Positions 6,816-13,868 of a stretch of DNA of 14,798 nucleotides are shown piece after piece (position 1 is the stretch's first letter; every line of letters starts with the position of its first letter). Below the pieces are notes generated by a model, which saw nothing but the letters and a program-made list of their open reading frames with translations, was not told the origin of the DNA and ran no database searches. This DNA is from an uncultured Campylobacter sp. (lineage in GTDB: Bacteria > Campylobacterota > Campylobacteria > Campylobacterales > Campylobacteraceae). The position numbers and the translations under genes were made by a program. The stretch is from contig NZ_CALKTT010000012.1 of NCBI RefSeq assembly GCF_937997535.1, positions 1 through 14,798 of the forward strand, in the 5' to 3' direction.

Positions 6816-7817
6816 ATGAAAAATCCGCCTGAAATTCCGAGCAAAATTCTAGCCTTGCTGCGGGCTGGCAAAAATCTGCTTGCTTTTTCGCATGGCGTCG
6901 ATAGCACAGCGCTTTTTTACCTTTTGGATGAGGCGGGCGTGAAATTTGATCTTGCGATCGTGGATTATAACGTCCGCGCACAAAGCAAGGACGAAGTCGC
7001 CTCGGCGCGAGACTTGGCGCTTAAATTTAACAAACAAATCTACGCAAAAAGCGTGCGTCTGGGCGCGTTAAATTTCGAGCACGAGGCGCGCGCGGCCAGA
7101 TACGAGTTTTTCGGCCAAATTTGCCGCGAACGGGGCTATGAAAATTTGATCTTGGCGCATCAGTTTGACGATAAATTCGAGTGGTTTTTGATGCAGCTTG
7201 GGCGCGGTGCGGGGCTTAGCGAGCTGCTGGGTATGCAGGAGCTCGAAGCTCGCGAGGACTACGTGATCGCTCGTCCGCTTCTAGGCGTGCGAAAGTGCGA
7301 GCTGGAGCAGTTTTTGCGTGAGCGAAACCTAAAATATTTCACCGACGAAACGAATTTGACGAACCGGTTTAAACGCGGCTTTATTCGCGCGAAATTTAGC
7401 GAGCCGTTTTTAAACAAATACTTTGGCGGCGTAAAAAAGAGCTTTGAGTTTTTGGCGATCGACGCGTTAAGCTTAACTCCCGAAATTTCTAATCCTGCGG
7501 CAAAAATTTATCTCATAAAACGCGGCCGGGGCGAGCTTCGCGGCGTAGATCAGGCGTGCAAGCGGCTAGGACTAGTGCTAAGCTCGGCACAGCGAAACGA
7601 ATGCGCGCGTTGCCTAGAAAACAGCGCAGGCTGTGTGCTAGGCAGCAAGGTAGCCGTAGGAGCGGGCAAAAATTTTATTTTTGTGACGCCATATATCAAA
7701 GCGGCGATGGAAAAGAAATTTAAAGAAGCGTGCCGCACCTTAAAAATCCCGCCGATAAACCGCGGATTTTTATTTGCTGAGAGCACGGATTTTGCGCTAT
7801 TTGAGGAGCTTTTATGA
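6816..7817 (+). CDS. tilS: tRNA(Ile)-lysidine synthase
   Basis: A 333-residue N-type ATP-pyrophosphatase that attaches lysine to C34 of the CAU-anticodon tRNA-Ile, so that it reads AUA and is charged with isoleucine. The P-loop, normally SGGxDS, reads SHGVDS at residues 25-30. DLAIVDYNVR and LILAHQFDDKFEWFLMQLGRGAGLSEL match the family's second strand and the HxxDD block. The length is on the short side, matching the compact epsilonproteobacterial form that lacks the large C-terminal domains of E. coli TilS. It starts five bases after the rimO stop with a GAGAG ribosome site, and its last four bases overlap the phosphoesterase start. Confidence 0.88.
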   Translation: MKNPPEIPSKILALLRAGKNLLAFSHGVDSTALFYLLDEAGVKFDLAIVDYNVRAQSKDEVASARDLALKFNKQIYAKSVRLGALNFEHEARAARYEFFGQICRERGYENLILAHQFDDKFEWFLMQLGRGAGLSELLGMQELEAREDYVIARPLLGVRKCELEQFLRERNLKYFTDETNLTNRFKRGFIRAKFSEPFLNKYFGGVKKSFEFLAIDALSLTPEISNPAAKIYLIKRGRGELRGVDQACKRLGLVLSSAQRNECARCLENSAGCVLGSKVAVGAGKNFIFVTPYIKAAMEKKFKEACRTLKIPPINRGFLFAESTDFALFEELL

Positions 7818-8470
7818 GCGTTTATTTTACCTCCGATCTGCACTTCGGCCACGAGCTGGTGCTTAAAAAATATCCAAATTTTAGAAAAGGCGCAAACGTA
7901 GCCGAAATGGATGAAAATCTCATCGCCGCTTGGAATGCGCTCGTTACGCCCAAAGATCTCGTCTATAATCTCGGCGATGTGTCCTTTCACAAGGATTTTG
8001 CGCACACTTGTGAGTTACTTCGCAGACTAAACGGGCGACATTTTTTGGTGCTCGGCAACCACGATGGGCGCATCGCTGCGATGAAAAACGAACTACTAAG
8101 CGGACGCAAGGCGGACGGCAATTTTATGTTTGAGCAAATCGTGGGATATGCCTTTGTGCGTCTATCGCATAAAAGAGCGGCTCTGTCTCACTACCCTATG
8201 ATCGAGTGGGCAAACTGCCATTATGGTGCACTGATGCTCTATGGTCACCTGCACGCAGATATCGCCGAGGTTTCAGGCAGAGCGCTAAACGTAGGTTTTG
8301 ATCTGCACGGCAAAATTTTAAGCGAAGACGAGGTGTGGTCGTATCTGAAAGATATCCCGCCCAAGGCCCATCACGCAAGCGAGCTAGAGGGCATTAGCGA
8401 GAACGACGATGTGGAGCAAAGGCAGGCTTTGATAGAAAATTTTTTACGTAAAATTAATCGGGATTCGTGA
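7814..8470 (+). CDS. Calcineurin-like metallophosphoesterase
   Basis: A 218-residue cytoplasmic protein with the full metallophosphoesterase metal-binding set: Asp8 and His10 in SDLHFGH, Asp55 in LGDVS, Asn82 and His83 in GNHD, His126 in LSHYPM, and His145 and His147 in GHLH. The compact SDLHFGH...GNHD...GHLH form resembles small phage- and bacterial-type phosphoesterases. The substrate cannot be predicted. The last 40 residues are acidic and poorly conserved in appearance. The ATG overlaps the tilS stop (ATGA), so translation is coupled to tilS. Confidence 0.85.
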   Translation: MSVYFTSDLHFGHELVLKKYPNFRKGANVAEMDENLIAAWNALVTPKDLVYNLGDVSFHKDFAHTCELLRRLNGRHFLVLGNHDGRIAAMKNELLSGRKADGNFMFEQIVGYAFVRLSHKRAALSHYPMIEWANCHYGALMLYGHLHADIAEVSGRALNVGFDLHGKILSEDEVWSYLKDIPPKAHHASELEGISENDDVEQRQALIENFLRKINRDS

Positions 8471-8702
8471 AAAAGATAAAATTTACGGCGCAAGACGGAC
8501 CCTTTGCGGCAAATAAGCTTAAATTTAAAAGCAAGTCGTTTAAAATACGGATGATTTTATCTAGTCAAAATTCCATTATGTAACGCGAGATAAATTTAAC
8601 AAAACGCAATCGCGAACAAGCAACTAAATCGTATCAAGCAAGCGAAATACTGCAAAGATAAAATTTTAAAATTCTGCCTCGGTGCGGAGCGAAAAATTTG
8701 AT
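8471..8702 (+). other. AT-rich intergenic stretch between convergent genes
   Basis: These 232 bases separate the plus-strand phosphoesterase from the minus-strand 251-residue gene. I found no RNA gene and no clear GC-rich terminator. The stretch holds at least seven RAATTY sites, and TAAAATTTTAAAATTC at 8659-8674 nearly recurs at 14562. A 38-codon open frame from GTG at 8467 to TAA at 8583 has no evident ribosome site and reads as a basic, Lys/Phe/Ser-rich peptide without family features. Confidence 0.5.
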
Positions 8703-9458
8703 CTAGCGAGCTTCCAGCATTGCGATTTTGTTAATGTAATCGGCGAAATTTAGATTTATCAAATTTGTTTTGATGAAGATGCGCGTAAAAATCACATAAC
8801 CGATCTCATTACTAAGCGTGCCGTCTGAGTAGATGAAAACATTGGTGAGAAACTCGCTATTTTCGGATTTATAGAAGGTCTCGATCTGAAAATTTAAAAG
8901 CTCGTAAAATAGCTCGTCAGTATCGCTCATCGCTGCCTGCATCTCCTCATCGATACGCATTATGTCGGCATAGAGTACGCGCTCTTGGTTGGCGACGACG
9001 AAACATGCGCGGTTATTAAATTTCAGCGCGAACATCGCCATGTTTTCAAAATCGCTTTGATTTTTTAGCAAGAAGTATAAAATTTTAAATAAACTAGCGT
9101 GCGAGCTAAATTCTATTCCAAAAGTCTCATCCGCCGCCTGTGCACTTGCACGAGGAAATTCCACTATGAAGCTATCATCGACTTTTTGATAAATACTATT
9201 TTCTTTAATCATATAATCTTCGTTAAAATGCACCCTTTGATTTTCGTCGTCTATCAGCACGCAAGAGATTAAATTTTTATCACTCAGATCCGCAAAGCCC
9301 GCCAGCGAGGTAGCCAGATCGTTTTCTTGCGCGATGGGAAAGCGATCGGATTTCTCATCCAAAATTCTTTTGCCAAAGCCCAATTTTCTATAAAAAAACT
9401 CGCATGCGCCGGCACTTTTAGCGACGCTGAGGAATGATTTTGCCTTAAATAGTGCCAT
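8703..9458 (-). CDS. Conserved-looking protein of unknown function (251 residues)
   Basis: A 251-residue protein that I do not recognise. It has no signal peptide or transmembrane helix. The first 40 residues are basic and amphipathic (MALFKAKSFLSVAKSAGACEFFYRKLG). Later parts are acidic with alternating hydrophobic strands (ISCVLIDDEN, DDSFIVEFP) and helices such as SLFKILYFLLKNQ. The DEEMQAAMSDTDELFYELLNFQ segment is probably a helix. The ATG is well supported by AGGAG five bases upstream and a TGGTATAAT promoter just before it, so it is expressed separately from the acyltransferase gene. As I recall, C. jejuni also has an uncharacterised gene in this position beside its acyltransferase-miaB cluster, which suggests a conserved Campylobacter family. 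Confidence 0.75.
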   Translation of the reverse strand: MALFKAKSFLSVAKSAGACEFFYRKLGFGKRILDEKSDRFPIAQENDLATSLAGFADLSDKNLISCVLIDDENQRVHFNEDYMIKENSIYQKVDDSFIVEFPRASAQAADETFGIEFSSHASLFKILYFLLKNQSDFENMAMFALKFNNRACFVVANQERVLYADIMRIDEEMQAAMSDTDELFYELLNFQIETFYKSENSEFLTNVFIYSDGTLSNEIGYVIFTRIFIKTNLINLNFADYINKIAMLEAR

Positions 9459-9477
9459 TTTCTCTCCTAAAATCGCA

Positions 9478-9486
9478 ATTATACCA
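9478..9486 (-). promoter_or_regulatory. Extended -10 promoter of the 251-residue gene
   Basis: On the minus strand the bases read TGGTATAAT, a perfect TATAAT (9483 to 9478) with TGn. The predicted start near 9471 leaves a leader of only about 13 bases, just enough for the AGGAG ribosome site. It lies in the 46-base gap downstream of the acyltransferase gene. Confidence 0.65.
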
Positions 9487-9504
9487 AAAGACTATTATTT
9501 CAAA

Positions 9505-10155
9505 CTAAAATTTAATGTCCTGCTCAGCGCTTGCAAAAAGTAGTTGCCTAATCGCCTCTTTACCCGCATCAAGGTCAAGCCCTGTCAAATTCAGCGGCGC
9601 ACTGAGGCTGTAATTTATACGCGAAAACGGCTTTGGCAACACCATCTCGTCCCAACTACGAAATTTCCAAAAACTGCTCGCTTCGTAATTTAGCGCGTAA
9701 ATGTCTAAGTTTAGCCGCTGCGCAAGGATCACGGCTCCGTCGGCGACGCTATGAAACGGGCCGCGCGGACCGTCGGGAGTGATGATGACGTCGGTGCCGT
9801 TTTTTATCTCTTTGATCGCGCCCATAAGGGCTCGCGCGCCGCCCTTGAAACTGCTGCCGCGAATTGCGCCGATACCGAAATGCGAGATCACGCGCGTGAT
9901 TATCTCGCCGTCTTTGTGATCCGAGATGATGACCTTGGCGCGCCTCTTGCCGAAATCCCGTAGCCACCACCGCCTATAAGCAAAGCTCATCATCGCTAAT
10001 CTTCCGTGCCAAAACACGACGACGCAGGGCTTTTCGGGCAGCTTCGTGGGGGTAAATTTAACCCTGCACGTTAAAAAAATACACCAAATCAGAATAAAAA
10101 TGAGATATTCGGCGACGCGGAAAAATAGCCGCTTTTTAAGCGATAACTTTTCCAT
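9505..10155 (-). CDS. DUF374-family lysophospholipid/lipid A-type acyltransferase
   Basis: A 216-residue membrane-associated acyltransferase. An N-terminal hydrophobic helix (about 17-30, YLIFILIWCIFLTC) would anchor it in the inner membrane. The conserved DUF374 blocks follow: WHGRLAMM with His50, SDHKDGEI at 78-85, RGSSFKGG at 99-106 and ITPDGPRGP at 125-133. These correspond to the catalytic and acceptor-binding blocks of the glycerolipid/LPS acyltransferase superfamily. The exact acceptor (lysophospholipid or a lipid A precursor) cannot be read from sequence. The ATG is 20 bases inside the end of miaB in another frame, and the ribosome site is weak, so translation is probably coupled to miaB. 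Length is normal for the family. Confidence 0.85.
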   Translation of the reverse strand: MEKLSLKKRLFFRVAEYLIFILIWCIFLTCRVKFTPTKLPEKPCVVVFWHGRLAMMSFAYRRWWLRDFGKRRAKVIISDHKDGEIITRVISHFGIGAIRGSSFKGGARALMGAIKEIKNGTDVIITPDGPRGPFHSVADGAVILAQRLNLDIYALNYEASSFWKFRSWDEMVLPKPFSRINYSLSAPLNLTGLDLDAGKEAIRQLLFASAEQDIKF

Positions 10156-11431
10156 AAAGCGCCATTCTGGCGGTCTTTTCGATACGTACTCTGCGCGTTT
10201 TGCCTAGCAGCTCCTCGCCGCCTTGCGCGCAGATTAAAAAATTTGAAAAGCTTCTACCGCACGCGGTGCCGTCCTCGCGCAGCTCCTCGAAATATACGTC
10301 GAAAATTTTATCTTTTTGCGCCCCTACGATCTCGTCTAAAATTTTAGTATGAGCGCTTTGCAACCTGCTTAATCTTTCGCTTGAAATTTCATCATCCAGC
10401 AGCTTTAAATTTGCCGCTGGCGTGAGCGGTCTAGGGCTAAATTTAAAGGAAAAAACCTGCTCAAATCTCACCGCCTCTAGCACCTCCATCGTCTCGGCAA
10501 AATCCTCCTCGCTCTCGCTCGGATAGCCCACGATGATATCGGTGCTAATCGCCACGCCCGGGCAGCTTTGGCGCAGTTTAAGCGCGCGGTCTAGATACCA
10601 CTGCTTGGTATATCCGCGCTTCATATCGCGCAAAACCTTACTCGAGCCGCTTTGTAGCGGCATATGCATCGATTTGCAAATTTTAGGGTTATTGCAAAAA
10701 ACGTCTAGAAATTTATCGTCCATATGCAGGGGATGCGGGCTGGTAAAACGGATGCGCTCGATGCCCTCTATCTTGCTAAGCCGCATGAGCAGGTCGCTGA
10801 AGTCGATTTTTTCGTGGGCATTAGAAAAGCGCTTGCCGTAATTATTGACGTTTTGGCCGAGCAAAAATATCTCTTTGGCGCCGCGAGCAGCGGATCTTTC
10901 AGCTTCGCGCAAGATGATTTGAGCGGGGATTGAAATTTCATCGCCTCTAGTCTGCGGCACGATGCAGTAGGAGCACTTTTTATCGCAGCCGATCATTATG
11001 TTTATGAAGGATTTATATGGCGAGCTCGCAAAATCGCCGAAAGCAAACTCGCTCTCATCGTAGTTTATGTCAGTGCTGATAAATTTAGGCGTACATACAG
11101 CTTGCGAAATTTTAGATACGTTTCTGGCGCCGAGTACGAAATCCACGAATGGTGCGCGTTTAAAAATTTCTCCGCCCAGATGACTTGCGGTACAGCCGCA
11201 AACGCCGATTTTGGAGCCCTTTTTTCTAGCTTTATCAAATGCACCGATCTCGCTGAAGAGCTTATGCACGGGCTTTTCGCGCACGGAGCATGTGTTTATT
11301 AAGATTAGATCCGCGATATTTACGTCGTCGGTAATCTCGTAATCTTGCTCTTTTAGCTGCGCGATAATATGCTCGCTATCGCGCACGTTCATCGCGCAAC
11401 CTAGGGTCTGGATGAAGAGGAGTTTGCTCAA
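10136..11431 (-). CDS. miaB: tRNA-2-methylthio-N6-dimethylallyladenosine synthase
   Basis: A 431-residue radical-SAM methylthiotransferase that converts i6A37 to ms2i6A37 in tRNAs reading UNN codons. The N-terminal cluster ligands are Cys12 (TLGCAMN), Cys48 (NTCSVRE) and Cys80 (VCGCTAS). The radical-SAM triad Cys149/Cys153/Cys156 lies in GCDKKCSYCIVPQTRG, and the C-terminus is a TRAM-like RNA-binding domain. NTCSVRE and PQTRGDE are MiaB rather than RimO signatures. The start is TTG, sharing TTGA with the stop of the HP0268-like gene upstream. No strong Shine-Dalgarno is present, consistent with coupled translation. The 3' end overlaps the acyltransferase gene by 20 bases. Confidence 0.96.
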   Translation of the reverse strand: MSKLLFIQTLGCAMNVRDSEHIIAQLKEQDYEITDDVNIADLILINTCSVREKPVHKLFSEIGAFDKARKKGSKIGVCGCTASHLGGEIFKRAPFVDFVLGARNVSKISQAVCTPKFISTDINYDESEFAFGDFASSPYKSFINIMIGCDKKCSYCIVPQTRGDEISIPAQIILREAERSAARGAKEIFLLGQNVNNYGKRFSNAHEKIDFSDLLMRLSKIEGIERIRFTSPHPLHMDDKFLDVFCNNPKICKSMHMPLQSGSSKVLRDMKRGYTKQWYLDRALKLRQSCPGVAISTDIIVGYPSESEEDFAETMEVLEAVRFEQVFSFKFSPRPLTPAANLKLLDDEISSERLSRLQSAHTKILDEIVGAQKDKIFDVYFEELREDGTACGRSFSNFLICAQGGEELLGKTRRVRIEKTARMALYGKVIA

Positions 11432-11670
11432 AGGATATGCACCTCGTACATATACTCGTTTTCGTTCAGCCCGTATCGCACTATGCGCTGATACACGCTA
11501 AAACCCTTAGTATCGAAAAAATCCACCAAAGCGGCTAAATCTTTTTGAGAATTTTCTCTATCCAGATAAAATATTTTCTGTCCGCTCTTTTCTACTTGGG
11601 CTTGCAAATCCTCGATCTTAACGCTTTTTGGCTTAGAGGCGAGCTCCGTTCTGGCAAGTTTTAGCTGCAT
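11428..11670 (-). CDS. HP0268-family small nuclease-like protein
   Basis: An 80-residue protein matching H. pylori HP0268 without gaps over its full length as I remember that sequence: same start MxLxLA, KSVxxEDL at 15-22, IFY at 33-35, KDxxxxVDFF at 43-52 and YExHI at the end. HP0268 has been reported as a nicking endonuclease and purine-specific ribonuclease. Asp50, one residue I recall as catalytic, is kept, while position 11 (Lys in HP0268) is Ala here with a Lys at 13. The activity is therefore not assured. AAAGGA precedes the ATG by six bases. It is the first gene of the unit, coupled to miaB, the same neighbour it has in H. pylori. Confidence 0.85.
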   Translation of the reverse strand: MQLKLARTELASKPKSVKIEDLQAQVEKSGQKIFYLDRENSQKDLAALVDFFDTKGFSVYQRIVRYGLNENEYMYEVHIL

Positions 11671-11760
11671 GATCTATCCTTTCATTTATCTTTTTAAACC
11701 CGCGAGTTTAGCGAAATTTAGATAATAATTCGTTTAAATAAAAATAAAGTCAAAATTCCA

Positions 11761-11766
11761 TATAAT
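11761..11766 (+). promoter_or_regulatory. -10 box of the nusA promoter
   Basis: A perfect TATAAT preceded by an AT-rich segment (TTTAAATAAAAATAAAGTC) stands 62 bases before the nusA start. The predicted transcript start near 11773 gives a leader of about 55 bases ending in AAGGA. No TGn extension or clear -35 box is present. The same 158-base gap must also hold the oppositely directed promoter of the HP0268-like gene, for which I see no clear -10. Confidence 0.6.
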
Positions 11767-11828
11767 ACCGCACTTCAAAATTTAAAATCCAAATTTAGTA
11801 GCACGAAATTAAATCTTAAGGAAAATTT

Positions 11829-12956
11829 ATGGAAAAAATCACCGACATCATCGAGTCGATTGCAAATGAAAAGGGGCTTGAGCCCGCAGATGTCAAAGAG
11901 CGCGTCAAAACGGCGTTCATCCAGACCGCAAAAAGACTTTTCGGCGAGGAGTATCTCTACGACAGCGAAGTCGATCCGCAAACCAAGCGCGTCAAGCTTT
12001 ATCAAAAGGTTCACGTCGTCGCAGATGATGATGAGCGGCTCGGCGATCACAACTTCATCGCGCTGAGCGAAGCCAAAAAAATAGGCGAAAACGCAGAGAT
12101 CGGCGATGAGCTAAGCTACGAAATAAATATCGAAAACCTCGGCCGCACGGCTTCCGGCGTGCTAGCTAGAGAGCTAAATTTTCATATACAGCGACTGCTT
12201 GAAGAGAAAATTTTTGAAAATTATAAAAGCAAAGTAGGCACTCTCACTCACGGCACGGTCACCAAGATCGATCACGACGGCACGACCTACGTAGAGATCA
12301 AGGATACGAAGGCCTTTATGCCGCTTAAAAACCGCATCAAGGGCGAAAATTTCAAGATCGGCGACGTGCTGCAAGCCGTCATCAAAAACGTAGCGATCGA
12401 CAAATCTCACGGCATCAGACTGGAGCTTTCGCGCACCAGCCCGAAATTCCTAGAAGCCCTACTCGCCACCGAAGTCCCAGAGATCAAAGACGGCAGCGTC
12501 ATCATCCAAGCCTGCGCCAGAATCCCTGGCAGGCGGGCCAAGATCGCGCTTAGCGCCGTTTCGCCAAACGTCGATCCGGTAGGCGCCACCGTCGGCAAAG
12601 GAGGCGCTCGAATCGACGCGGTGAGTAGATTTTTAAGCAAAAATTTGCAAGACGGAAGCGGCGGCGAGAGCATCGACGCGTTTGAATACTCCGCAAGCCC
12701 CGAAATTTTGATCACTCGTGCGATGGCGCCTGCGATCGTAAACTCGGTCAAAATAGCGCAGGACGGCAAGGCGATCGTCTATGTAAACCCCGATCAAAAA
12801 AGTAAAGCGATCGGCAAAAACGGCCTAAATATCCGCCTAGCTTCGATGCTGTGCGGCTGCGAGATCGAGCTTATCGAAACCGGCTCGGCAAGCGAGAAAA
12901 AGGTCTCCACGGAGGAAGGTCTTAAAAATCTCGAAGCGCTTTTCGGCGAGCTGTAG
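11829..12956 (+). CDS. nusA: Transcription termination/antitermination factor NusA
   Basis: A 375-residue RNA polymerase-binding factor that controls pausing, intrinsic termination and antitermination. The N-terminal RNAP-binding domain covers about 1-130. An S1 domain begins at Lys135 (VGTLTHGTVTKI) and ends near LELSRT at about 200. KH1 carries VGKGGARI (GxxG at 256-259) after the NusA signature PNVDPVGA. KH2 has AIGKNGLNIR (GxxG at 329-332). The C-terminal acidic repeats of E. coli NusA are absent, as in most bacteria outside the gammaproteobacteria. AAGGA lies six bases before the ATG. KH1 contains a short extra loop (SKNLQDGSGGESID). rimP, infB and rbfA, its usual partners elsewhere, are not adjacent here. 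Confidence 0.97.
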   Translation: MEKITDIIESIANEKGLEPADVKERVKTAFIQTAKRLFGEEYLYDSEVDPQTKRVKLYQKVHVVADDDERLGDHNFIALSEAKKIGENAEIGDELSYEINIENLGRTASGVLARELNFHIQRLLEEKIFENYKSKVGTLTHGTVTKIDHDGTTYVEIKDTKAFMPLKNRIKGENFKIGDVLQAVIKNVAIDKSHGIRLELSRTSPKFLEALLATEVPEIKDGSVIIQACARIPGRRAKIALSAVSPNVDPVGATVGKGGARIDAVSRFLSKNLQDGSGGESIDAFEYSASPEILITRAMAPAIVNSVKIAQDGKAIVYVNPDQKSKAIGKNGLNIRLASMLCGCEIELIETGSASEKKVSTEEGLKNLEALFGEL

Positions 12957-12977
12957 AGCTCGCGCGCTTTGCTTTTT
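12934..12977 (+). terminator. Candidate terminator enclosing the nusA stop codon
   Basis: The bases GCGAGCT (12946-12952) and AGCTCGC (12957-12963) form a perfect 7-pair stem whose 4-base loop GTAG contains the TAG stop of nusA. Outer bases AAGCGC (12934-12939) and GCGCTT (12964-12969) add six more pairs with a 6-base bulge on the left arm. A TTTTT run follows at 12973-12977. The T-run starts a few bases after the stem, so the call is moderate. Confidence 0.5.
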
Positions 12978-13256
12978 GAAATTTTGTAAGTTACGCGCTC
13001 TATAAAATTCCACGCCAACCAAATTTTGCAAATTTAGTAATTAGTGGAATTTCGTAATTTAATACTCCACGAAATTCTATATTACGTAAAATTTTACGCC
13101 GTTTCGGAATTTTAAAATTTAGCGCCAAAACAAATTTTGACCGAAATTTTACGGCACGAAATTTTAAGATCAAATTTTATTCATGCGCGGATTTGAATTG
13201 ACGCGATATTTTAAATTTACACAGCGCGCAAAATTCCAGCCCAAGCTAGGTCGTGC
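12957..13256 (+). other. AT-rich intergenic stretch dense in RAATTY palindromes
   Basis: These 300 bases between convergent nusA and the amidase gene contain no credible gene. I count 15 RAATTY sites, ten of them AAATTT. A 14-base perfect palindrome CGTAAAATTTTACG lies at 13085-13098. An inverted repeat GAATTTCGT (13047-13055) / ACGAAATTC (13069-13077) could form a 9-pair stem, extendable with wobble pairs. None is followed by a T-run that would make it a standard terminator. Confidence 0.6.
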
Positions 13257-13868
13257 CTACCACTCGTATAAAATTTCAACGCCGCCGTAATGCCAAAACG
13301 CCTTCGGCGCGAGGTATTCGCCGCCTAGGACGGCTAGGTTGAGTTTGAAATACTGCGGCGAAAATTCCGTTATTTTTGAAATTTCCTGCTCAAGCAGCGT
13401 CGTGCAGTAGAGGTTCGCTTCGCCGCGAGGTCTTAGCGTAAAGTCTTCGCCGACGCGCCTAAGTAAAGAGGCAGCGAGGCGCGCCTTTTGCTCCTCGCTT
13501 AAAAATTTTATCCGCGCCGCGCCGAAGTCTCGTGCATGCGCCAAAAACTCCCGCATCGAAACGGTCGCGACGCCGTCTCGCTCGCCCTCGCCCGTTACGG
13601 TGTGTACCACCAAAAGCGGGCGCTCGCGCACGATCATGCCTACGTGCGAGTATTTAAAATCCGTCGCAGTCGCGATTATGCGGCTGTCGGTGACGTCGCC
13701 TAGGCGAAAGACGAGATCGCCCGTGCGTAGGTTTGATAAAATTTCATCCGGCACCCGCAGCGGCTCTTTTGTCGTAGGCGCGCGCGTGAGCATCCAAAGC
13801 TCGCCGAGCCCGCCTAGAGCGAAGATCAGGCAGACGAGAAGCTTTTTGGCTAAAGCGCAACCTTCCAT
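13257..13868 (-). CDS. YiiX-like permuted papain-fold amidase (NlpC/P60 superfamily), membrane-anchored
   Basis: A 203-residue protein. Residues 8-27 are hydrophobic (KKLLVCLIFALGGLGELWML) and act as a signal or anchor; there is no lipobox. The enzyme core starts with LRTGDLVFRLG (47-57), followed by YSHVGMIV with the candidate catalytic His75, VVHTV with a candidate third residue His89, and LYCTTLLEQ with candidate nucleophile Cys155. This His-before-Cys order is the circularly permuted arrangement of the YiiX/YebB group. Known relatives cleave or form amide bonds in cell-wall peptides or lipids, and the substrate here is unknown. The ATG lies 19 bases inside the upstream lipoprotein gene, and no other start lies before residue 26. 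Translation is therefore probably coupled. Confidence 0.8.
   Translation of the reverse strand: MEGCALAKKLLVCLIFALGGLGELWMLTRAPTTKEPLRVPDEILSNLRTGDLVFRLGDVTDSRIIATATDFKYSHVGMIVRERPLLVVHTVTGEGERDGVATVSMREFLAHARDFGAARIKFLSEEQKARLAASLLRRVGEDFTLRPRGEANLYCTTLLEQEISKITEFSPQYFKLNLAVLGGEYLAPKAFWHYGGVEILYEW

Noticed and set aside
8467..8583. 38-codon open frame starting at GTG that overlaps the phosphoesterase stop (GTGA)
   Set aside because: It has no Shine-Dalgarno of its own, a composition set by AAATTT-rich spacer DNA, and no recognisable feature. It was mentioned under the intergenic region but not called as a gene.
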